From: G965216695 sp965216695
GTDB taxonomy: Bacteria > Pseudomonadota > Gammaproteobacteria > Pseudomonadales > Azotimanducaceae
Direction: 5' to 3'
Assembly (NCBI GenBank): GCA_965216695.1
Contig: OZ244212.1
Location: forward strand, 2,852,001-2,916,000
Length of the DNA: 64,000 nt
The notes below the pieces were generated by a model. It made no database searches, was not told the DNA's origin, and saw nothing but the letters and a program-made list of their open reading frames with translations. Both the position numbers and the translations under genes were made by a program. This document shows, one piece after another, positions 18,169 to 26,635 of the stretch. Every line of letters begins with the position of its first letter. Position 1 is the first letter of the stretch.

Positions 18169-18708
18169 CTATAGACCGCCTTGGCGAATCGGGTCGGTGC
18201 CGTCCCAGTTGTAAGCGGCCTCACGAACGCTCCGCTGGAACGCCAAGAACGAGTCGCTACGCTCCCACAATTCAGTGAAATGACCGAGCGCTGCTACCGT
18301 GTCCAGATAGACGAGATCAGTGCCTGCGATACTACATGCGAATGCAACGTCGTAACCTAATTCCTTATAGCGTCTTATTGCAGAGTCATAGTCTTTTGGC
18401 ATGATGCCGACGTGGTGTACACCGGTCTTTCCAGCGTCTAGAAACTCGCGATAAACCGACGGACGATTGTCTTCGCAGTAGATTAGCTCTATCTGGGTAT
18501 CTCCCGAGTTAGCTACAGCCAAGGTTACATCTATATTGGAGGGCTGCTCGCGGTACACTTGATTTTCCAACTTGGCGTGCTCGAACACGAAGAATGGTCC
18601 TGCCTGGACTACGTCTACCCAATAGCTGAGCGCAACGTCCATATTTTCTACGACGTATGCAATCTGACTAACCGAACCCAATGGCGGCGGTGCCACTTTC
18701 TGCGCCAT
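18169..18708 (-). CDS. VOC-family (glyoxalase-like) protein
   Basis: A 179-residue protein with two beta-alpha-beta-beta-beta halves: SVSQIAYVVENMDVALSYW and GVHHVGIMPKDYDSAIRRY. The metal ligand positions (His in each half, Glu in IELIYCE and TELWE) look kept. VOC proteins include dioxygenases, epimerases and isomerases. It starts 2 bases after the stop of the third Rieske gene and is most likely cotranscribed with it, so a role in ring cleavage or isomerisation downstream is plausible. Confidence 0.87.
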   Translation of the reverse strand: MAQKVAPPPLGSVSQIAYVVENMDVALSYWVDVVQAGPFFVFEHAKLENQVYREQPSNIDVTLAVANSGDTQIELIYCEDNRPSVYREFLDAGKTGVHHVGIMPKDYDSAIRRYKELGYDVAFACSIAGTDLVYLDTVAALGHFTELWERSDSFLAFQRSVREAAYNWDGTDPIRQGGL

Positions 18709-18710
18709 GA

Positions 18711-20138
18711 CTATAGTTCTTTTTCCAAGTAGTAGTCCCACGGCAAGAGGTTGTGAGTATCCACGTTGCCGGCGATGAAGTCGTCGACAGTCTTGTGGAA
18801 ATGGCGCAGCCGAAGCTCCTGGTCGCTCAGTATCATTCCTTTGAATGAATCGGATGCCACACCGGCCTGCATCGTCGGCATGTTGGACCCATCCTGTGCC
18901 AGTACATTCGCCAGAATAGGGTCGAAGGTACCTTCAAATACGTCGGCGTAGTTGTCGCCCGGCGCGTGACGGTGCACTTTGCACGGCGGCCGCTCTGGAC
19001 GCGGGGAGCCGGGCGGTAAATGGCTGATAATAAAGAAATCATAGTAGCACTTGGCTGGATCGGTAGCGTGGGGTCGATACCGGAACACGGCGCCGCCATC
19101 GGGCGTTTGGGTAAAGGTGGTGTTCGGGAAGAATGTATAGTGATATTGATGCACCAGTTGCTCGTCGTTCATATTTTTGAACGGCAGGTGTGTTGTTTCC
19201 TGGCTAGACCGACGTCTTTGGATTTCCGCCAGGTGTACATCCTTTGCGGCGCATTCGGGTGCGTCGCTTTTTCTATTGGCCCACGCGCCCCAGTTGCCCA
19301 TCATGTGCTTGCGCAAAGGCGTGAGAGATTCGCGATCTTCCACTACTTCGCTAACGGTTCGGTTCCAATTGAGCATCCGGGAGTGGATGCCCCACAGCTC
19401 GATGGGAATGTCGTGGCCTTCGCCAAACTGAACCATGTCAGGGTGGAGCGCCGTAAAGTGATAGCTCTCGTTGAAGGCGTCTACCGCATGTTTCCAATTG
19501 CCATCCCACTCGAAGGTTTGAACATCCATCAAATGCCACTTTTCAAACTCGTAGGTTTCTAAGTGGGTACCGATTTCCCCGAGGTATTCTCGCAATGAGC
19601 AGGCGTTCAGATCCATGTTGAAGAATAGCCACCCACCCCACGAATCTACTTTTACCGGGGTCATAGCTAGATCTTCTGCTGGTACACCATTGTCGAACTG
19701 GCGGAAGAACTCTGGTGCCGCTACCGATTTTAGTGAGCCGTCAACGTTCCATTGCCAACCGTGAAATGGACAGGTAAACGCATCAAGAATGCCGCTGTCG
19801 GTGATACATAGGCGATTGCCCCGATGTTGACACACGTTGTAGAAGCCGCGGATCTCACCGTCCTCTCCCATCACGAATAAGAAGGATTCCTTGCCGAGTT
19901 CGTGCACGAAGAAGCAACCAGGCTCTTCGAAATCATCGACCCGAGTCACAAGCTGCCAAGTCTTGGTCCAAATGTGGTCCCACTCAGCTTGCATGAATTC
20001 CTTAGTCAGATAACGCGCGCCCTCCAGACGTTCGAGCCCCAGATCTGCATTGGTGGCTCGTGGGAGGAACGGTGGCGCTTTAAACTGACCGGTGGTTGGA
20101 TTGTCTCGTTGTAGGAATTCGGCTTCTACCAGAGGCAT
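18711..20138 (-). CDS. Rieske non-haem iron oxygenase alpha subunit (3)
   Basis: The 475-residue oxygenase has Rieske ligands Cys103-x-His105 (VCQHRG) and Cys123-x2-His126 (TCPFHGW), and the catalytic iron motif DAFNESYHFTALHPD. It is longer than copies 1 and 2, with an extra N-terminal stretch and a middle insertion rich in charged residues (residues 255-310). Its A+T-richer codon use matches the VOC and ThuA genes. No ferredoxin or reductase gene is adjacent. Confidence 0.93.
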   Translation of the reverse strand: MPLVEAEFLQRDNPTTGQFKAPPFLPRATNADLGLERLEGARYLTKEFMQAEWDHIWTKTWQLVTRVDDFEEPGCFFVHELGKESFLFVMGEDGEIRGFYNVCQHRGNRLCITDSGILDAFTCPFHGWQWNVDGSLKSVAAPEFFRQFDNGVPAEDLAMTPVKVDSWGGWLFFNMDLNACSLREYLGEIGTHLETYEFEKWHLMDVQTFEWDGNWKHAVDAFNESYHFTALHPDMVQFGEGHDIPIELWGIHSRMLNWNRTVSEVVEDRESLTPLRKHMMGNWGAWANRKSDAPECAAKDVHLAEIQRRRSSQETTHLPFKNMNDEQLVHQYHYTFFPNTTFTQTPDGGAVFRYRPHATDPAKCYYDFFIISHLPPGSPRPERPPCKVHRHAPGDNYADVFEGTFDPILANVLAQDGSNMPTMQAGVASDSFKGMILSDQELRLRHFHKTVDDFIAGNVDTHNLLPWDYYLEKEL

Positions 20139-20299
20139 GTCGACTCTCCCTCCCAGAAAAGTAGTTGAGAAACAGGAATATACTCATACGGCGCGCCTTA
20201 TGCTGCAAGGAAATTCGCACCCGGTGTTGGCTGCGTTGTCGATCCGCACGATATCTGCTTATATCGGTCGTTAGCTCAGGGGAACTTCAGGGGACAACG

Positions 20300-21148
20300 A
20301 TGGGAAAGCTCACGCTCGAAGATCTTGCCGACCTCGTCTCTGCATTAACCGACTGCGGGCTCGGGATTGCCGACACCGCTACAAATGGCCTCGATTTCGC
20401 GCCGCCGGACAGCGTGCTCGGACAGGTTGGTGCGGGTATCGGCGCTGGGTTCGCGCTGGTAGGCATTGGCATCGCCGGATCAAAGTTCTATCAGGAGCGC
20501 CAGAAACTTAAATCAGGTGAGCCACCCGCCAATGCGTTGCTTGCTGGCGCTTCTGGTTCCAACAAGCACACCAAGCACTTTCTATTGGAACGTATCAACA
20601 AGGACTTCGCCGGTGCGAGCGCTTCCGCGGCAGGATCAGCGGTGTCCGCAGTGTCGCAGGTGAACGTCCTCGGGGCGATCAAGAATGCATCCTCGCTAGC
20701 CACTACAAGTATGCACCTTCACAAGCTGGAAGGTATGAGGGGAAAGCTTACCAACGCGTCGAAGGAGGTGATGCACACGGTGATCGAAACCAAACGCATC
20801 AAGGCGGGCGGACGCGCGGGCGCGCTCGCAAGCGACCTGATTCCCTCTGCCGTGCCTGCTGCGGGCGCCGTTGTCGGCACCGCCGCAGCGGTGGCTACGG
20901 CCATCATGCGTATGAACAAGGAAAGCCAGTGGATTCTGGCCGCAAAAACCCTCCATTGCGAAGCGCACAACAATCGGTCGGGGCCTGAATTCGCAATCGC
21001 CCGTGAACTACTGACCCAACGGGGGATCAGCGCGGTAGGCAGCAAACTCGGCATTCCGGGTTTCGGTGCCAAACGCGCCAAGACCGTGGACTATATGAAA
21101 GAACCCGCTGGGTGGCTCGTCCTGCTGGATAAGATCTCGGCCGCGTAG
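20300..21148 (+). CDS. Unknown Ala/Gly-rich protein with two hydrophobic segments
   Basis: I do not recognise this 282-residue protein. It has a Gly-rich hydrophobic stretch at about residues 38-57 (VGAGIGAGFALVGIGIAG) and a second Ala-rich one near 190-210 (AVPAAGAVVGTAAAVATAI), with small-residue spacing like glycine-zipper membrane segments. The rest is polar, with an Ala/Ser-rich region near 110-150. ATG 20300 has AGGGGA upstream. It stands alone between a divergent Rieske gene and a convergent NIPSNAP gene. Confidence 0.65.
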   Translation: MGKLTLEDLADLVSALTDCGLGIADTATNGLDFAPPDSVLGQVGAGIGAGFALVGIGIAGSKFYQERQKLKSGEPPANALLAGASGSNKHTKHFLLERINKDFAGASASAAGSAVSAVSQVNVLGAIKNASSLATTSMHLHKLEGMRGKLTNASKEVMHTVIETKRIKAGGRAGALASDLIPSAVPAAGAVVGTAAAVATAIMRMNKESQWILAAKTLHCEAHNNRSGPEFAIARELLTQRGISAVGSKLGIPGFGAKRAKTVDYMKEPAGWLVLLDKISAA

Positions 21149-21195
21149 CCAATCGCTGGTCTACGCCAGGACCTCTTCAGCCGAATGCTCCTGGC

Positions 21196-21537
21196 TTACG
21201 CCAGCTGCTCTGTGAACTTGGCTTCCATCCGCAGATAGCTCGGCAATCCGCCGGGAACGTGTTCGAAGATACCGGACCACTCATCCGACCCGAACACCTT
21301 ACCCATGGTGTCGTTGCGTTGGTCCAGAGTATCCCAACCCAGAATCCAGGTGATGTTTGCGCTACCCAACTGATCCATTTCTTCGCCCGTGACTTCAACA
21401 GGCGCGTCGGTGTTCACCCAGAAACCGATCAGGTTCAGGTTCTCTTTGATGTAGGGCAGCGCTTGGTCGCTGGCCCATCGCTTATACGCCTCGAAGTGTT
21501 CTGGCTTGAAGTAGTAGTTGCGGATTTCGTAGATCAT
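21196..21537 (-). CDS. NIPSNAP-family protein
   Basis: A 113-residue ferredoxin-like small protein that begins IYEIRNYYFKPEHFEAYKRW and contains IGFWVNTDAP and NITWILGWD, the standard NIPSNAP pattern. Bacterial members are found beside catabolic genes and are thought to be dimeric alpha-beta barrels without a known reaction. It is the last gene of a long minus-strand run, 83 bases after the acyl-CoA dehydrogenase-like gene. Confidence 0.87.
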   Translation of the reverse strand: MIYEIRNYYFKPEHFEAYKRWASDQALPYIKENLNLIGFWVNTDAPVEVTGEEMDQLGSANITWILGWDTLDQRNDTMGKVFGSDEWSGIFEHVPGGLPSYLRMEAKFTEQLA

Positions 21538-21620
21538 GTGTCCCGTCCCCTTATGGTTGATTGTCTTCGATCGGATCTATTCGTTCGGTGTGAGTCTAGC
21601 AGCCCGCAAAGAAACAGGTG

Positions 21621-22787
21621 CTATCGGTCGCGCTGCAGCAGGTCCGCCAGCATCGTCTCCTGCGCTTCAAGCCCCAACAATACGCGCCCGGCATCGGTAA
21701 TGTGATGTTCAGCGACGGTCAGGTGCTGGCGTACGACGCGGACATCGCGTGCGGCCCGTTCCAGCGGCGAGTCTGCGGTGTTGGCGTCGGTGCCGGCGGC
21801 GTTGCACAAACGGTCCACCTGTTCGCACGCAACCTGAACCGCGCGCGAGCATGCGGCCTGGTGCAGCGCCTGCTGGCGTGGCGAAACGGACTCGCGTCGT
21901 ACCACCGCCTGCCAGATCTCGTCGGTAAGCGTCAGCACGCGGCCGCGGCTCGCCGCCAGATCCGTCTCGGCAATTGCAATGGTTCGATGCAGATCGCTGC
22001 GCTGCACGAACGGCTGGCGCGAGAGTCTGGCCGGTTTACGTTTCGCGAGCGCATACAGCTCGTCGAGCGCTGATTGAGCGATGCCGGTTGCAACTGCCAC
22101 CTTGTTGTACGCGAGGCGCGCACCGGTGGGATAACGCAGCAATGGGTCGTCGCTGGTAACAGCGCCGATTGGCGCAACGATGCGGGCGTCGGGTACCAGG
22201 GCACCGCTCACGCGTACATCGTGCGAACCGGACCCGCGCATGCCGCCGACGTGCCAGGTATCTAGGATCTCGAAATCCGGCAACGGAATCATGGCGTAGT
22301 ATCGACGCTTGTTAACGGGTGCGTCGTTTTCCCAGATCTGAACGGTTGCGCCGAACACCTGCGCGTTGTGGCAGCCGGATACGAACTGCCAGCGGCCCGA
22401 TACCCGGTAGCCGCCGTCCACGCGCTCGGCCTTGCCCGCATTGGCGGTGGAGCTGCACAACACAACGTTTGGATCGGCAATCAGATCCATACAGTCGTAC
22501 ATGCCCGGTGCAAGCAGTCCGAAGGTTTCGATACCGATCATCAGGTTCCAGCCCGCGCTACCGTCGGCACGCGCGATGGTTTCGATCGTTTCGATCTGTG
22601 TCAGCGGGTCGGCCCCTTCGCCACCGATGTCGGCCGGCATTGCGATACGGAAGAGACCATCGCGTGCGAACGCGCTTGCGATGTCCGCACTCAGGTGGCG
22701 TTGTGCGTTACTTTTATTGGCGTCGGCGGCAACCAGGTCCGTGAGCGCTTGGGCGCGGGCAACGGCAGACTGTGCGTGTGAGGACAT
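21621..22787 (-). CDS. Acyl-CoA dehydrogenase-fold flavoprotein (HsaA/DszC-like)
   Basis: The 388-residue protein has the acyl-CoA dehydrogenase fold in the branch used by flavin-dependent monooxygenases such as HsaA: MPADIGGEGADPLTQIETIETIARADGSAGW, then GGYRVSGRWQFVSGC and WHVGGMRGSGSHDV. These enzymes oxygenate phenols or thiophenes with reduced flavin from a partner; a dehydrogenase role is possible too. Its ATG at 22787 overlaps the pyrE stop (TGATG), which decides the start against a longer frame. Confidence 0.86.
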   Translation of the reverse strand: MSSHAQSAVARAQALTDLVAADANKSNAQRHLSADIASAFARDGLFRIAMPADIGGEGADPLTQIETIETIARADGSAGWNLMIGIETFGLLAPGMYDCMDLIADPNVVLCSSTANAGKAERVDGGYRVSGRWQFVSGCHNAQVFGATVQIWENDAPVNKRRYYAMIPLPDFEILDTWHVGGMRGSGSHDVRVSGALVPDARIVAPIGAVTSDDPLLRYPTGARLAYNKVAVATGIAQSALDELYALAKRKPARLSRQPFVQRSDLHRTIAIAETDLAASRGRVLTLTDEIWQAVVRRESVSPRQQALHQAACSRAVQVACEQVDRLCNAAGTDANTADSPLERAARDVRVVRQHLTVAEHHITDAGRVLLGLEAQETMLADLLQRDR

Positions 22788-23311
22788 CACTCCGCGAGCA
22801 CCCCGCGCATCGTGAACAACGCGCGCAGTTCCACGCCGCATTCGGCCAGCGCCTCTGAGCCTGACGATTCGCGGTCGATCACGCAGATGGCCGTGTCCGA
22901 AAACACGTTGTCTGCATGTAACTTCTTGATGGCGTCGAGCAGCGCGCCGCCGGTGGAAACCACGTCCTCGATCAGTACTGTGCCTTTACTCGGCAGGTCG
23001 GCGCCCTCCGCGTAACGACATGTGCCGTACGCTTTTGCCTCCTTGCGAATGAATGCGCACGGCAAGCCGGTCAGCTGACTGAGTACGGTAACGAGCGGAA
23101 TACCGCCCATTTCGAGACCTGCGAGAACACGGGTGTTGGAAGGTACCAGCGGTTGCATGGCCGACCCGATGTCGCGGAGCAACCCCGGGTCGGCTTCGAA
23201 CCGGTACTTGTCGAAGTATTGATTGCTCCGCTGCCCGGAACGCAGGGTGAAGGTGCCGTTCAGTAGCGACACCGCTCGGATGCGGCCGGCGAGAGATTCA
23301 GAGTTTGTCAT
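22787..23311 (-). CDS. pyrE: Orotate phosphoribosyltransferase
   Basis: PyrE joins orotate to PRPP to give OMP in pyrimidine synthesis. The 174-residue protein is of the short type and shows the substrate motifs LRSGQRSNQYFDKYRF, GLEMGGIPL, the lysine-rich RKEAKAYGTC loop and the PRPP loop VLIEDVVSTGGALLDAI. It overlaps both neighbours: the lipoprotein stop with ATGA at its start and the flavoprotein start with TGATG at its end. Having this housekeeping gene inside a run of accessory genes is unusual. Confidence 0.93.
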   Translation of the reverse strand: MTNSESLAGRIRAVSLLNGTFTLRSGQRSNQYFDKYRFEADPGLLRDIGSAMQPLVPSNTRVLAGLEMGGIPLVTVLSQLTGLPCAFIRKEAKAYGTCRYAEGADLPSKGTVLIEDVVSTGGALLDAIKKLHADNVFSDTAICVIDRESSGSEALAECGVELRALFTMRGVLAE

Positions 23312-23736
23312 CCGGCGATCACGGCCAGCTGAGAATCCCGGCAGGTCAGTTGAAACGAACCCGGCGCGGCGAAGGTGTGCTCGACCGCATCGGGGATGCA
23401 ATCCGGGCAATCCTGCGATTCGCAACGACCGTCGACGTCCAAAGACGAACGGCACACGCCTATGATCTCGTAGCGTCCGGTTTCCAGATGAACGATGCTC
23501 GTCACGGTTGGTACCAGGTACACGGGATTGTCGTTGCGGGCCAGGGCCGTCACGGTTACGGCGCCGTCGGGACCGCAGGTGTCCTGCGCGATTGCGAGCG
23601 TCACCTCGCTTGCGGCCAGCGTGAACTCGCGGGCGTCGGTGTCGTCGAGATTTGCGCAGGCGGTGCAGAGTACGGACAGCAGGGTCAGTTTGGCTAACGC
23701 AGACATCTGCCTGCGCCGGTCAGCATGCATGGTCAT
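23308..23736 (-). CDS. Predicted lipoprotein, Cys-rich, unknown
   Basis: A 142-residue protein with a positively charged start, a hydrophobic stretch (residues 13-23) and a possible lipidation cysteine at residue 27 (VLCTAC), although the lipobox is not canonical. The mature part has several cysteines, including CRSSLDVDGRCESQDCPDC, that could form disulfides. ATG 23736 has AGAAGGAG upstream and overlaps the DUF1801 gene by 17 bases. Function unknown. Confidence 0.7.
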   Translation of the reverse strand: MTMHADRRRQMSALAKLTLLSVLCTACANLDDTDAREFTLAASEVTLAIAQDTCGPDGAVTVTALARNDNPVYLVPTVTSIVHLETGRYEIIGVCRSSLDVDGRCESQDCPDCIPDAVEHTFAAPGSFQLTCRDSQLAVIAG

Positions 23737-24157
23737 CGGGACCTTTCTCCTTCTGTAACGCGACACCCTGTTCGATCAGCTCCGCGAGCACGTCCGGGTC
23801 GACGTCGCTCAGCCGGTTTATGTACAGACAGGATTTGCCGATCTTGTGTTTACCCAGCCGGGTTAGCAGTTCCGCGTGAGGTTCGAACCCGCCCATCACG
23901 TAGAGCGTTAGGCTCTGTTTTCTGGGGGACACGCCGGTTAAAAACCACTCGCCCTCGCGACCGCTCTCGTAGCGGTAGGGCTGACAACCGAAGCCGACGA
24001 TGCTCGTGCCCCACATCCTGGGTGCTTCGCCCGTGATGGTCCGCATCAGCTGCACGACGGTGCGGCAATCCTCCCGGCGGCTACGGTTGTCGACAGAGTC
24101 TATGAAGCGGTCGACGTCGCGGTCATTGCGTACGGTCTTTACCTGCGCCTTCGCCAT
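23720..24157 (-). CDS. DUF1801 (YdhG-like) protein, copy 1
   Basis: A 145-residue protein with the DUF1801 pattern: VDRFIDSVDNRSRREDCRTVVQLM, the GFGCQPYRYESGREGEWFLTGVSPRKQSLTLYV core and a C-terminal CLYINRLSDVDPDVLAELIEQGV. Members have a small beta-sheet fold and no proven function; some act in iron handling. The first 35 bases overlap the preceding gene, so the true start could be slightly later. Confidence 0.87.
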   Translation of the reverse strand: MAKAQVKTVRNDRDVDRFIDSVDNRSRREDCRTVVQLMRTITGEAPRMWGTSIVGFGCQPYRYESGREGEWFLTGVSPRKQSLTLYVMGGFEPHAELLTRLGKHKIGKSCLYINRLSDVDPDVLAELIEQGVALQKEKGPDDHAC

Positions 24158-24518
24158 CCGTGTCTTTCCTTGCTCGTTCGAACTGAAATGCTTCCGGCGC
24201 CATCGCCGGAAACCGTACGAACAGATCGTAGTTTCGCAGAAACTCCGCCGGTACGTCGCCTGGCGCGGGCAGGGTTATCGTCTGGTGCGGAACCAGCCAG
24301 TCGATGTCCGGATGGACGCAATGGCCGTTGTAGCCCGGTATCGAGTAGCAGAGCGGGCCGTGGTATTGGATTGGTTTGCCGTGGTACGTCAGCGTGAATG
24401 CCGTTTTGCCGTGCTGCTCCTGGAGGTCCAGCGTGAACCGGGCCAGTTCGGCCGGGTCTACCGCAGGCGGCAGCAGGGCGGTTGCGAGCACCGCCGCGGC
24501 CAGATCAGCCAGCGTCAT
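24123..24518 (-). CDS. Hypothetical protein
   Basis: I do not recognise this 131-residue protein. It has a hydrophobic, Ala/Leu-rich start (residues 1-20) that could be a poor signal or anchor, then a soluble domain with LTYHGKPIQYHGPLCYSI and HCVHPDIDWLVPH, which are rich in His and Cys. The C-terminal 20 residues are strongly charged. It overlaps both neighbours (35 and 14 bases), as do most genes in this run, supporting that it is real. Confidence 0.6.
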   Translation of the reverse strand: MTLADLAAAVLATALLPPAVDPAELARFTLDLQEQHGKTAFTLTYHGKPIQYHGPLCYSIPGYNGHCVHPDIDWLVPHQTITLPAPGDVPAEFLRNYDLFVRFPAMAPEAFQFERARKDTDGEGAGKDRTQ

Positions 24519-24981
24519 CGTTCACAAACTCTATGCGCAGTGACACCACGTCGGCGATGCGGTTGCGGATCGCGTCGTCGTCGACGCGTCCGTCTACGGC
24601 GTTCAGTCCATAGTATTCCGCGTCACCCGGGTGTTCTGAGAGGAAACGCTTCAACGCGTCGAAGATCGCTTCTTCACCGTTCATCAATGCGCTCGCGCGG
24701 CCGCTTCGCCATTGCCGGCGGATCAGAATGTGCACTGGCATCGGCGCGCGGAAATTGGGCCACCAGCCGGTGTCTTTGGTAGTGAAGCACTGTATGGCGC
24801 CGTCGCGCTCGCTGTAGCGCAGGGGTACGTACCTTGGGGCGCCGGACTTTACGCCGTTGAAATTCAGAACCGCGAACGAGTCGCTCATCAACGCGTGTGC
24901 GGGAGAGTTCAGTATCCACCGCACGATTCGATTGATTGCGGGGAATACCGCTTCGGGTATGCGCATGGTTGCCTCGTTCAA
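24505..24981 (-). CDS. Deazaflavin/nitroreductase-like split-barrel protein
   Basis: A 158-residue protein with a pattern close to deazaflavin-dependent nitroreductases: NSPAHALMSDSFAVLNFNGVKSGAPRYVPLRY followed by a basic segment that ends in a Trp-rich GWWPNFRAP. The protein may bind a flavin or haem-like cofactor, and substrate is unknown. ATG 24981 or ATG 24966 could be the start. It partners the hypothetical gene whose start lies in its last 14 bases. Confidence 0.7.
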   Translation of the reverse strand: MNEATMRIPEAVFPAINRIVRWILNSPAHALMSDSFAVLNFNGVKSGAPRYVPLRYSERDGAIQCFTTKDTGWWPNFRAPMPVHILIRRQWRSGRASALMNGEEAIFDALKRFLSEHPGDAEYYGLNAVDGRVDDDAIRNRIADVVSLRIEFVNDDAG

Positions 24982-25019
24982 GACCGCCGACTTGTCATCG
25001 GCTCAGGGTCGTTCAGCGA

Positions 25020-25469
25020 TTATACCGAGGCGTTGATCAGGCCGAGAAGTACATGCACGAACGCCGCGGGAATCACCAAAGCCACGATCAGCAGCACGGT
25101 CGCTATTGCCATCAGCAACCGGCCCTTACGGAGGGAGGCCGTACCCGTAATGATCGGAGTATCTCGTATCACCTTGTAGCCGTTGGGCGGGAAGCGCCTG
25201 CTGCTAACGATGGCGCGCGCGAAGTGAAGAAAGTAGCCGCTTACCACCAACAGCGGCAACGCGAGGAGATACGCAATCCCGTAGAGTGACACTGGGTCTG
25301 GATGTTCGATGGAAGCGGCAAGCCAGTTTTCCCAGGCAGGCCGTGACACTTCCAGTGCATACACTGCGAGTACTCCAGCCACGCCGGAGATTGTAATGAT
25401 CCAGAATGCGCGACGCCGTGCCGCCGGGTCGGCGCGCTGAACGGCTTCCGGATCGGTGGATTTGGTCAT
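25020..25469 (-). CDS. Membrane protein, unknown
   Basis: A 149-residue protein with three clear hydrophobic helices at about residues 20-42, 62-83 and 117-141, joined by polar loops with a basic cytoplasmic-type segment (SSRRFPPNGYKVIRDTP). No family recognised. Its position in the minus-strand run, 24 bases after the RidA gene, suggests cotranscription. Confidence 0.7.
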   Translation of the reverse strand: MTKSTDPEAVQRADPAARRRAFWIITISGVAGVLAVYALEVSRPAWENWLAASIEHPDPVSLYGIAYLLALPLLVVSGYFLHFARAIVSSRRFPPNGYKVIRDTPIITGTASLRKGRLLMAIATVLLIVALVIPAAFVHVLLGLINASV

Positions 25470-25493
25470 GGCATAGACCTCTTGTAGAGGGGG

Positions 25494-25889
25494 TCAGGCG
25501 CGCACCTCGGCTTCGGCTTCTATCTCCACGAGCCAGTCCGGGTCGATCAGACGTTGTACAGCGACCATGGTCGCCACCGGTTCCGTTTCGGCAAACACGT
25601 TGCCGTGTACTTTGCCTACCGCGCGCCAGTCGTCGATGCGCGTGAGGAACATACGGGTACGCACCACGTCTGTAGTGTCGCCGCCCAACGCGCGGATCGC
25701 CTGGACGATGATCTCCAGGCAACGCGATGCCTGAAGGCCGGGGTCGCCGACGCCCACGGTAGTGCCATCGTCGCCGATTGGCGCCGTACCGGCCACCAGA
25801 ATGCGGTTGCCTTCCCGTCGGGCGCGGCAGAAACCGAATCGGGTCTCAAACGGGCTGCCCGAATACACCCGAGACGGGTCCTCACGCAC
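25494..25889 (-). CDS. RidA/YjgF-family protein
   Basis: A 131-residue protein of the RidA family, whose best-known members hydrolyse reactive enamines/imines. The core GNRILVAGTAPIG, CLEIIVQAIRALGG and VVRTRMFLTRIDDW are typical, but the arginine that binds the substrate carboxylate is followed by an unusual MFLTRI. The likely start is GTG 25889, which overlaps the cupin stop by 8 bases and gives normal length; the ribosome site is distant, so another GTG at 25868 is possible. Confidence 0.8.
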   Translation of the reverse strand: MREDPSRVYSGSPFETRFGFCRARREGNRILVAGTAPIGDDGTTVGVGDPGLQASRCLEIIVQAIRALGGDTTDVVRTRMFLTRIDDWRAVGKVHGNVFAETEPVATMVAVQRLIDPDWLVEIEAEAEVRA

Positions 25890-26268
25890 GTTGAAAACCG
25901 GCCAACGCCTCCGGTTGGCGGTCGATAGGCATCTCGAAGTCCGACGGAGCGATGTCGGAACCGAGCAACACGGCGTAACCATCACTGCGTTCTGCGTGCA
26001 GGGTCCCGGCCGGGATGTGCACCCGCATGCCGGGAACAACCTGGTGTACGGTGGCGTCCTCGTCGTTTTGGTCCGGGTCGCGTATGGCAAGGCTCAGCTC
26101 GCCCGAAACGAGGTATAGCGTGGCGTCGAAATTGTGCCAGTGCATCGCTCCGTTTACCGACTCGATGTCGAAGCGGGTGGTATGTGGGTGCGACTGCTGC
26201 GCAAGCCGGTCTGCTTCGTCTGAATCTGCGAAGCGGTCGTGCTCAATTGCAAACTGGGATAGCGCCAT
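25882..26268 (-). CDS. Cupin-domain protein
   Basis: A 128-residue cupin. Motif 1 is degenerate (MHWHNFDATLYLVSGE, with two histidines and a late glutamate) and motif 2 is GMRVHIPAGTLHAE with its histidine kept, so a metal site is possible. The middle holds an acidic insert (PDQNDEDAT). The role is unknown; overlap with the RidA gene suggests they act together. Confidence 0.83.
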   Translation of the reverse strand: MALSQFAIEHDRFADSDEADRLAQQSHPHTTRFDIESVNGAMHWHNFDATLYLVSGELSLAIRDPDQNDEDATVHQVVPGMRVHIPAGTLHAERSDGYAVLLGSDIAPSDFEMPIDRQPEALAGFQRA

Positions 26269-26278
26269 GGTTCACCTG

Positions 26279-26635
26279 TTATCCGGCACGCCAGAGCATA
26301 AGTAAGCGCAATGAAAGAAACAACACGACGGCAAGCGCTACGAGCAGCACCGCGCCGAGCAGCCAGTACGCTGCCCGCGCAATGCGGGTGCGGAGGTTCC
26401 ACGAGGCGGGCGGCATGCCGTGGCCCGGAATACGGCGGAAGGTCGTGGCGAAGGTTGCGAGCGTTGCGCCCCATAGAAGGCCGGTTAGACTCGGCAGCAG
26501 CCAGCCGTCGTCGATGTTGGGTGCTGCTTCCAGGACGGCCAGTGCGAACAACGCCGCGCACACGGCAGCCAATAATGCCGCCAGCCAGCGAATGGGTGCG
26601 AGCATGCGCGCCAGCCGGTGCAGTTTATCGAGCAT
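26279..26635 (-). CDS. Membrane protein with three helices, unknown
   Basis: A 118-residue protein with three hydrophobic helices (about residues 15-38, 44-67 and 88-115) and arginine-rich loops. ATG 26635 overlaps the end of the upstream gene by 11 bases and is preferred over a longer frame that lies wholly inside that gene. No family recognised. Confidence 0.65.
   Translation of the reverse strand: MLDKLHRLARMLAPIRWLAALLAAVCAALFALAVLEAAPNIDDGWLLPSLTGLLWGATLATFATTFRRIPGHGMPPASWNLRTRIARAAYWLLGAVLLVALAVVLFLSLRLLMLWRAG

Noticed and set aside
20266..20290. GTTAGCTCAG like the D-arm of a tRNA
   Set aside because: No matching acceptor stem, anticodon or T-arm follows, so no tRNA can be folded.
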